Origin: Nemertoderma westbladi
Taxonomy: Eukaryota > Xenacoelomorpha > Nemertodermatida > Nemertodermatidae
Direction: 5' to 3'
Length of the DNA stretch: 52,749 nucleotides
Assembly: GCA_032718475.1 (NCBI GenBank)
Contig: JAUCBJ010004461.1
Location: 1 to 52,749 of the forward strand
A program made the position numbers and the translations under genes. Under the pieces are notes generated by a model. The model searched no databases. It was given only the letters and a program-made list of their open reading frames with translations, and was not told the DNA's origin. Within the stretch, counting starts at the first letter, position 1. Each line of letters begins with the position of its first letter. Shown piece after piece: positions 45,183 to 52,749 of the stretch.

Positions 45183-45231
45183 GGGGGAAGTTTGGTGAAC
45201 TGCATTTATGCAGTGAATCCAAACTTCCCCC
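45183..45231. repeat. 49-nt near-palindromic hairpin
   Basis: Outer arms GGGGGAAGTTTGG and CCAAACTTCCCCC pair perfectly (13 bp). After a 3/4-nt internal loop, ACTGCA and TGCAGT pair around the tetraloop TTTA. The same hairpin is at 48,212-48,260 without change, and half of it is at 5,230-5,262 in reverse. Confidence 0.9.
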
Positions 45232-45830
45232 TTTGATATATCATATACTTAAGACATGCTAGGGTGACGGGGAAATATTTGTTACTGTCACACTTTGCTT
45301 CCATTTATCCTATCCTTTATTATTACCCCAGTCAGATAAGAGATAATAAATCAGTAAAAACTAAACTAAACTGTCTTTCATGCAAACAAATTTCTAACTA
45401 AAGACGGGTGAATGACCATGACCATGGAAATAATTTTAAATATAATTGTATATCAACTATTTGGGGAGGCTTCCAAGTTAAACCCGAAAACAATTATTTT
45501 GTTACTTATAGTAAATAACGTTGTATGTTCTTCTTCCTCTCATAATAAAATATAAATGAAATATCTCAGATCGCTATGCCCTGTAACATTTCACAACCAA
45601 AATATTTAAGTGTGAAAAGTGTAGGCCTACCACACTCCGCCCAAACAACCGCAAACGCATAGCCAACAAATTTAACAAAAGGTTACATACATGTTGGGTT
45701 CATGACGAGATGAGTGAAAATTGATCGCGTAATATAAAGTAAAAAATTAAGAGACGGGCTGGCTCTCCTCCACTTTCTTACCCAATGGATATGTTGTTGT
45801 AATAATCTAATATTGGGGCGGCTTTCTCTC

Positions 45831-48800
45831 GGTGGGATAAATATTTCTCCATTTGACGCAACACCGCCGCGGCCGCTATGAGGGAGGTGAATACCGCGGC
45901 CGCTCCTAAAGCCGCAGGCCATCGCTAACTATATAGGTTAACTTGGGATTCTGGGGGACTTTTCGATGAAGGAACTGACCAAATTTTTTTATTTTCTCAC
46001 CAGGGGAGCGGCTCGGAATTCTAAAATATTAGCAACTCTAACATTATTAAATCTAACCCTTCGACGGACAAGGCGGACAAAAAACCGTCATTTTTCGACA
46101 ATTTTAAAATTTTTTTGAAAGGCGCTCTACAGTGGCTCGAAAAAACCCTAGGTTATTGCTTAGCCGATGCCGGGATACGATAGAAGGAATTAATTAGTGA
46201 ATTCGTTTTTTTTTTTCAAAAAAGATTACCACGCCTTTTTTCCGAAAATGTCCGTCAAAGTTGAAAAAACGGACAAAATGACTTTGCGGGATCCGCTATA
46301 ACTCGGCTAATATTAATCGTAAGGGGACGAAAGTAACGCGGTTGGAAAGGGGAAGAGTGGTACTACCTTCGTATCGAATGTGGGTAAGATATTTATTAAA
46401 ATTTCGGGTGGAAAAAGGGGCTGTAAATTTGTACGTTTTTGTCAGTCTTTTTTGGAACACTTATTTCCGAAATGTTTAATTCGACAACGCGGGTAGGAAT
46501 CCACTAATTCTTTTATGAAACTCGTAGAAGACCATTGGGGCTACGTTCCTATCGAATGGGGGTACAAAAAATATGTCGGCAATATGGGCCAAAAAGGGCC
46601 AGAATTTGTAAAGTAGTTTTTATCGAATAATTTTTTATTTTTAACTTTAGTTGGTTAAGGTACATTCTATACAGTCAATATCCATACGGGGAATTCAAAT
46701 ATGCTATCGGTTTTGCTCCAAGGATGATATTAAAAAAGTGAGGGCCAAAATCATAATTTCGCGCTTCAAACTCGCTTCGCGGGAAATCGTCTAGCTCGAA
46801 AACTACTTAACTTACGGGAGATTTGTTTACACAGACTTATAGTGCGTTAAATTATCTATCTGACAGCGTTAATCACAGCGCCGGAGGTATTATAAAACTG
46901 GAGCGGCAGGCGATCGTGTGAAATATAATATTTATTAAAAGGGACGAAAAATTTTTTTTTTTAACAAATCGCTATTCCATTATAATTTAGCGTATTGCGC
47001 CAAAAGTACCTGTAAAAAGTATCAAATTAACTCCGCTATCTTTTATCTTAACATATATAATTAAAATTACGAATTTTAAGGGTCGAAAAATATCGCGTTA
47101 TTTTGGCCCTTTTTTTTAATTTTTTTGGGGCCAAAAATAACCCCTTCTCAAAAGATTAAGAAAAAAATTACGGCAAAGAATATACCAATTTTATTGAATT
47201 TGGACCACCAGAACCGAAGTTAGAGCGATTTTAATGAAAAAATAAAAATAATTTTTTTTGCAAAAAAATTAAGAATGGTCAGGTCAATATTGGATTTCAA
47301 ACCCGCGAACTTAGGTTTCATTAACGTGATTGATAACCACTAGACTATGTGACCAAGAGAATATGAAATTTTCGAGTGACTATTTTTAAACATCAATAAC
47401 TTCGGTTCTACTGGGCCGTTTGATCTGAAACTTTTTTCATTGGATAGAGGATAGATTGTAGTGTGTGAAATAGGATAAAACTTGGGAAAAGACTTATGTG
47501 CACTTAGTGCGAAATGCACTTAAATAGTGAACATTTTTTCGATATTTCAAACACTGTTATTTCCAGTTCTATTCATCGTAGAATGTTATTTTTTTGGATT
47601 AAAATGTAGTTTGGAATGATTTCTAACTATAATCGTAACATTTGTTTAACTTTTTATGTCTATAAAGTGACTTAAAAATGTCCATGAATATGGTCCAAAA
47701 TCGCAAATCCAGATTTATTAAATTGGATTTTTGACACTTTTAGCGACTGACACTTGATCATACACCATCGTAGATCGGTAGAGGATAAACATAAGTTTGT
47801 TAAATAAGAGCCACCATTACGATCTGCTAAAGTGCATTTGTACAAATAAGTGTGCAAAAGTGCAAATTTTTTAATAAGGTCAAATTATATAGTATCGGGT
47901 TCTTTTCTTTGCAGATACTTTATTTTCATATTAATATGTTGTTTGAACCTTACTGAGCGCATTAGGGGATATGCGTACAAATAACCGGCCCTTATGAGGC
48001 TTCGATTGGGTAAATTAATAAAACATAAGGTTGTATAGTATAATATTCTAAAAACCAGTGTGATATTAAATGCACTTTAAATAATAAATAGAAATCAAAT
48101 AACAATTGGACCACACAATTAAAAACTCGCACAATTTTGTACTTATTACATCGCTTCAAATTAATTCAACAGTGGATATTTGTGGGAAGGGGGAAGTTAC
48201 AGTGTGCATTCGGGGGAAGTTTGGTGAACTGCATTTATGCAGTGAATCCAAACTTCCCCCTTTGATATATCATATACTTAAAACATGCTAGGGTGACGGG
48301 GAAATATTTGTTACTGTCACACTTTGCTTCCATTTATCCTATCCTTTATTATTACCCCAGTCAGATAAGAGATAATAAATCAGTAAAAACTAATCTAAAC
48401 TGTCTTTCATGCAAACAAATTTCTAACTAAAGACGGGTGAATGACCATGACCATGGAAATAATTTTAAATATAATTGTATATCAACTATTTGGGGAGGCT
48501 TCCAAGTTAAACCCGAAAACAATTATTTTGTTACATAGTAAATAACGTTGTATGTTCTTCTTCCTCTCATAATAAAATATAAATGAAATATCTCAGATAG
48601 CTATGCCCTGTAACATTTCACAACCAAAATATTTAAGTGTGAAAAGTGTAGGCCTACCACACTCCGCCCAAACAACCGCAAACGCATAGCCAACAAATTT
48701 AACAAAAGGTTACATACATGTTGGGTTCATGACGAGATGAGTGAAAATTGATCGCGTAATATAAAGTAAAAAATTAAGAGACGGGCTGGCTCTCCTCCAC

Positions 48801-48857
48801 TTTCTTACCCAATGGATATGTTGTTGTAATAATCTAATATTGGGGCGGCTTTCTCTC
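45831..48857. repeat. 3,027-bp tandem unit, copy 2
   Basis: A direct repeat of 42,804-45,830, about 99 percent identical by eye; scattered single-base changes and one- or two-base indels in homopolymers are the only differences noticed. After CTCTC at 48,857 the sequence changes to GTTGGTATATAAATG, near the P450 relic. Confidence 0.93.
48212..48260. repeat. 49-nt hairpin, second copy
   Basis: Same arms and loop as 45,183-45,231. Confidence 0.9.
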
Positions 48858-48929
48858 GTTGGTATATAAATGAAGATATATATGCAACAAAATAATATAT
48901 ATAATGGTAGATACGAAGTCCAACTCCAA

Positions 48930-50144
48930 ACGGAATGAATTAATCTTAAAGTCGAACCATCTTCCGATAGTAAATGTTGAGGGAAGAATTCACCAGGTTT
49001 CTCCCATGTGCTTGGGTCCCTTAGCGAACTCCGTAGGTTTCCAATAATTACATCACGGGGGTATATCGTATAGTTTTTAAATATGACTTCATGAGGAACA
49101 TTATAACCAACTTTACTTCGAGCAATAACCCCAAATCTGAGAACCTCGAACAAACAAGCCTCAAAATATGGCATCTTGGAGAAATCTTCTACTGTGGGAA
49201 ATCTGTCTCTACCGACAACTTCAACTAATATTTGTTGATATTTCATCTGGATATCAGGATATGTCTCCATTATGAGGCCAAACCAGTTCAATGCGCTTGC
49301 GGTTGTTTCTGATCCAGCAAGGAAAATATCTGATATTGAACATTTGAGGTTGAGATCTCTGTAACAAGCTGATGTCTCTGGTTGACTTGATTTGCTCCAT
49401 TTCTTTTCCTCTATAAGGTGACAGTCAATGTAATCTCTGGGTGATTCGTAGTCTATGGACTCGCGATGCTCCCACATGATTTTTCTAAGTATTTTAAATA
49501 ATTTTTCTCGAAGTTTAAAAAGGTTCTTATGATCACTAATGAATATATTGGTTAGAAATTCTGGCAATGAAAAGAGAAGAGGATTTATCCGAATATGTTG
49601 ATCTACCAAATCAACCAGTTGGTTAAACAATTTATCTTCATAATCAAATCGTCCAGTAAAGACAACGCTGTTGAGAACATTTACAGCTTTATTGAGGATC
49701 TTATGTGAATCAAATGCCTCACCATCAAGTTTGGCGATCCAATCATTGAACATACCCACCTCTTCCATAGCATGGTCTTCTAAGCTTCTTCCGCCAAGGT
49801 GGACTTGCCTTTAAGACTGACATGAATAATTTGCGATGGTAAGACCATACCTTCCCGCTAGCTGTTCCTATACTGAAAATTGGCTGCTATTATCGACCAA
49901 AGCTTGTCGTATCAAGCGAAAGGAATTAATTATAATAACATCAATACCTGGTCCTTGGTATGTACAAAAATATAATCCCAGAGTTCAACTCTGCTCCATT
50001 TGGCCCATACAGCTTTTCTATTGAGAAAGCGGGTGTTCCAGAGCGTGAGAATATTTCCGATAATGGGCAATCCCTATGCTTGGATCTATTGAGCATAAAG
50101 TATGTAACAAAAACAGAAACAAATAAAATTACAATAGTCAACAT
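48930..50144 (-). pseudogene. Cytochrome P450 (CYP2-like) pseudogene, truncated
   Basis: It starts at ATG 50,144 with a membrane anchor (MLTIVILFVSVFVTYFML). P450 pieces then appear in changing frames: GLPIIGNILTLW, GPGIDVIIINSFRLIRQALV, GKVWSYHRKLFMSVLK and HLGGRSLEDHAMEEV. The long frame from 49,768 follows, with FTGRFDYED, the I-helix SDIFLAGSETTASALNW (oxygen-activation motif), the K-helix EVLRFG (ExxR) and a PERF-like PGEFFPQHLL. The heme-binding loop with the axial Cys is absent: recognisable sequence stops near 48,930, and the frame then runs through AT-rich DNA into the 3-kb repeat. At least four frame changes lie above 49,768. No intron is evident. A P450 of this clan would be an ER mono-oxygenase; this copy cannot be one. 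Confidence 0.85.
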
Positions 50145-50177
50145 CCTCAGGTCATTGGAGCAGGCTGCGCATTTGGT

Positions 50178-50187
50178 CTTTTTATAC
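50178..50187 (-). promoter_or_regulatory. TATA box of the P450 relic
   Basis: GTATAAAAAG on the minus strand, about 42 nt above the relic's ATG, so the 5' UTR would be only about 10 nt. Its presence suggests DNA-level duplication rather than retroposition. Confidence 0.45.
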
Positions 50188-50246
50188 TTGTCTGATGATA
50201 AGGGAACAAGCTCCAGGAATGGACATCAACATAAGCTTGTTGATTA

Positions 50247-50492
50247 GTTCTGCTACTTGGGATCATGGATCCAGAAGTCAGGTGAGGACCTGAGGACTGA
50301 GACAGCATTAATTGGATTATCAGGATTTGGATTCGAATACATCCTTAATGCTCGACTATTTACAGCAGCAGTGGTAACAGTACTCCTATATGGGAGTCTA
50401 GACAGAGCTCTAACTGGTGAGGACACCAATTCTCTAGATGGCACATATAGAAGAATGCTTTGTCCGGTTCACTGTGCCAAAGCCAAGCACAC
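50247..50492 (+). pseudogene. LINE ORF2 C-terminal fragment
   Basis: Reads CYLGSWIQKSGEDLRTETAL, then RLFTAAVVTVLLYGS, then ALTGEDTNSLDGTYRRML. The pattern 'YLGSwi.ss..Dl..R.aLa......RLF.a.v..vLLYGse.WaLt....sLDG.YtRML' is the conserved end of a LINE reverse transcriptase after the catalytic core. It has no upstream RT and is cut by the LTR that begins at 50,493. The plus-strand frame is open throughout this stretch. Confidence 0.75.
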
Positions 50493-51681
50493 TGTTCGCG
50501 CTTTTAGACCTTTAGCAGTTTAACCTGCCAAATTTAGGTGCCTTGTCTTCTAGGTTATAAATCGACTTTAGCCTATAACAAGTATTTGATACACATAAAG
50601 TTACATTAGCCGAAGCCAGCCTATGCGCGATCATTCACCCACGGTTAAGGGAGACTGGATTCGGATGCTCTGACCTTATTGCGGTGTAGGCCTACTGTAC
50701 TATTCGATTGATCGTTAATATATAATCCCTGACAAATATTATTCACTTTCGGGAAATATTAACAGTTCCTTTAGGACGTGGCGCTCTAAGTATGTAAACA
50801 GAGTTATGACTTACACTAAACACAACGGGATGGCTTATGATTTACGTATAAGGCGCATTCTTTAGGAAATGCTTTGTTATCTATCACACTCATGCACACT
50901 ACCGCACACTGCTGCACACTGATCTGCCGACCTTCACTAATTTTAATCATATATAAGGAGAACAGCAACTGACACATGTAGGGTCTATGAAATAGCATTC
51001 AATTCACTCCACAACCACTATAATGTAAGTCGCAATTGCTATATGTAACCGGTCTCTCTAACCTTCAGTATATCAAGAAGATTGGGGTTTTATGATTATT
51101 TATCGATATTCTCCAAATATAACAATATTCCATCAACTGATACAATTAATAACCGACAGTAAATAGCAGTAAAATAATGCGGTGAAAGGTATGTATAGTA
51201 TTTGAGTCTGACCAGTTTGGTTTGTGATATGCTGTGATAACAGTTATACGTTTCTATGATCAAAGCCGTTCTAATGTTTGGCTAAAGTCTGAAACACAGA
51301 ATAATTCCACAGCCGGTGTTCTGGGCTCAGGAAAAAGGGTAAACAAAAACCATAATGCATTGCGCGATTTCCCGAAGGCTTCTGTGCAAATAAAATGAAA
51401 ATCGCTCTGATTGGTCGAGCCGAACAAAGAACAAAGAAAGCTCTACGTGGACATATCAGCTGATAGATGTCGTCATCTGAACTACACTGTATTAAGAGTA
51501 TTTTGGCGTATTGCGGCATAAAATTGCTTGTTATGTCCGCTAAAGTACACATACAGAAGAAATGGCTTTTTATGTCCACTAAAACACCTACACAGTAAGA
51601 AAACGGCTTTTTATGTCCGCTAAAACACCTACAGAGTACTTTGCGGGGAAAATAACAGCTAGATCCGCAAAAGCCTTTACA
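50493..51681 (-). repeat. LTR of a second, related element
   Basis: 1,189 bp with the same ends (TGTTCGCGC, TTTACA) as the LTRs at 23 and 40 kb, but clearly more diverged (many substitutions and small indels). The internal side (CCGCTCCCAGAAAATGGG) matches 24,262 onward. It is the 3' LTR in sense direction. Confidence 0.9.
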
Positions 51682-52614
51682 CCGCTCCCAGAAAATGGGA
51701 TTTAATTCTATAAAATATAAAAAATCACAGTTTCTAAAATATAAAAATAATCTAAACAGTTAGTCTTTCTTGCGCGGACGGCATTTACGCAGTTTTTTGA
51801 GGCTAGCAAGAGTCCTTTTCTCTTTGGGGCGAGCCACTTTACTAGGAGGGCTATAACTCCTGGGTGAAGGGTGCAATACAATTGCATCGGAAGGTTTAGG
51901 ATTACGGTCGGTGTATCCGCTGGTCGAGGTACCTGGTTGATCGATATCAACCTCAGTGGAGCGAGGTCTAACGGCCTTTAGAGCGCGTTTTAGGACAGTG
52001 CTCCTACTGGTCCCTGACGAGTCGTCTGAACGATAGCGGTAGGTGGACCGTGAGTGGTGAGAAACTTCCTAGGTTTAATGGTTCTTTCCAACTCACGTTC
52101 TCGGGCTCGATATGCGTAGGGCCGTCGATGTACTTCCTGTAACTCTGGATGCGAGTTGATAAACAAATCGCCATACTCCGGGTCTTGACGGATGAAATTG
52201 ATCAAGTTGTATGAATTAATATCGTTAGGATTGATGTTCCTGAGATATTTACAAACAAATTTGGTGGAAATACACTCACCAACACGCTTCATTAGTTCGT
52301 AACTCGGTGTGCGTGATTTTTGTTCAACAGACGTGAATAGATAAGGATGGAATGCGTAAACTCCTTCGTAGGCGCGTCCAGGGTAATAGCGATGGCGTGA
52401 CTCACAATGTAAATCCGCATTCGCTTCCCAAGCTCGGATGTAGCGCAGGATAATCATCTCATCTACGCTTTCCACATCGCGGTTAAAAGGGCAATCAAAA
52501 CTGGCATGTCCTTTAAGTTGACAATGATGGCATTGAGTCATAAATTGGGGGCAGACTGCGAAAATGTGCAAGTTATTGAGTCTGCAATACGCACAATAGA
52601 TCTCCATCACCGGT
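51682..52614 (-). pseudogene. Truncated ORF3 of the second element
   Basis: The minus-strand frame 52,610-51,990 matches ORF3 at 24,340-26,115 from about residue 309 on (MMEIYCAYCRLNN...). It keeps both complete zinc knuckles (CX2CX5HX4C and CX2CX4HX4C) and the NPNDINSY-LINFIRQDPEYG block. Neither stop of the first copy is present, but one missing base near 51,999 shifts the frame, so the basic tail is read out of phase (its stop would be at 51,760). The N-terminal half, pol, gag and leader are all missing: ORF3 joins straight to LTR sequence at 52,615. This copy shows that ORF3 belongs to the element family and is not a private insertion. Confidence 0.85.
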
Positions 52615-52749
52615 TGTTCGCGCTTTCAGACCTTTGGCAGTTTAACCCACCAAATTAAGATGTCTTCTAGATATTAAATCAGTTTTTAGTCTATGACAAG
52701 TATTTGATTCACTACACTAGTCGAAACCAATCCGTGCGCGACCATTCAC
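52615..52749 (-). repeat. 5' LTR of the second element (partial, off the window)
   Basis: Begins TGTTCGCGCTTTCAGACC like the other three LTR copies and runs to the window end in the same direction. The internal sequence joins it within a shared GGTTGTTC word. Confidence 0.85.

Larger units (their letters stand above)
42804..45830. repeat. 3,027-bp tandem unit, copy 1
   Basis: It begins GGTGGGATAAATATTTC and ends GGCGGCTTTCTCTC, followed directly by copy 2. Inside are two GCGGCCGC sites within 40 bp, long AT-rich stretches with homopolymer T and A runs, a tRNA-like sequence and a 49-nt hairpin. No open frame above about 80 codons looks real. No terminal inverted repeats or LTRs were recognised, so its class is unknown. 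Confidence 0.93.

Noticed and set aside
42804-48857. Helitron or terminal-inverted-repeat DNA transposon
   Set aside because: Ends lack TC...CTRR, inverted repeats and target duplications; the class is left unknown.

Overview
This window comes from the nuclear genome of an invertebrate animal. I see GT-AG introns, a TATA-box promoter and a secreted CUB-domain gene. I also see BEL/Pao, Penelope-like and non-LTR retrotransposon remains, a microsomal P450 relic and many kilobases of satellite DNA. The species cannot be named from sequence alone. Nothing looks bacterial, and there are no operons.

Region 1 (1-19,860, minus strand): the one gene that looks intact is a secreted CUB-domain protein. 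Exon 1 (19,767-19,686) holds the ATG and a signal peptide, about 80 bp below a TATA box. Exon 2 (5,660-5,488) holds the first half of the CUB domain. Exon 3 (123 to beyond base 1) continues it. Splice sites and codon phases match at both junctions. Intron 1 is 14.0 kb and consists mostly of tandem repeats: a 22-bp minisatellite split by a LINE, a 45-bp repeat, and 9.3 kb of a 40-42-bp satellite with higher-order structure. Intron 2 is 5.4 kb and carries a decayed BEL/Pao gag-protease fragment and a decayed LINE.

Region 2 (19,860-22,530): the region upstream of that gene holds two blocks of a 24-bp satellite with a unique island of about 220 bp between them.

Region 3 (22,536-42,045): a nest of transposons. 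A Penelope-like element is split in mid-ORF by an 18.4-kb LTR element (23,071-41,465). The LTR element has 1.19-kb LTRs with TG...CA ends and a 5-bp target duplication, GGGGT. Read on the minus strand it carries an unusual ORF1, BEL/Pao gag and pol, a 132-codon ORF, and a zinc-knuckle gene ('ORF3') in the position where env usually sits. A second truncated LTR-ORF3-LTR copy lies at 50,493-52,749, so ORF3 travels with this family.

Region 4 (42,045-50,492): a non-coding 3,027-bp unit duplicated in tandem (42,804-48,857). It contains a 49-nt hairpin and a tRNA-like sequence. A diverged inverted piece of it sits in intron 2 of the CUB gene. Next to it are a broken cytochrome P450 that keeps its TATA box and membrane anchor but lacks the heme-binding loop, and a LINE C-terminal scrap.

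No CRISPR array, prokaryotic operon or complete autonomous transposon was found. The points most worth checking are the satellite-filled intron of the CUB gene and the very long BEL/Pao element with extra genes.
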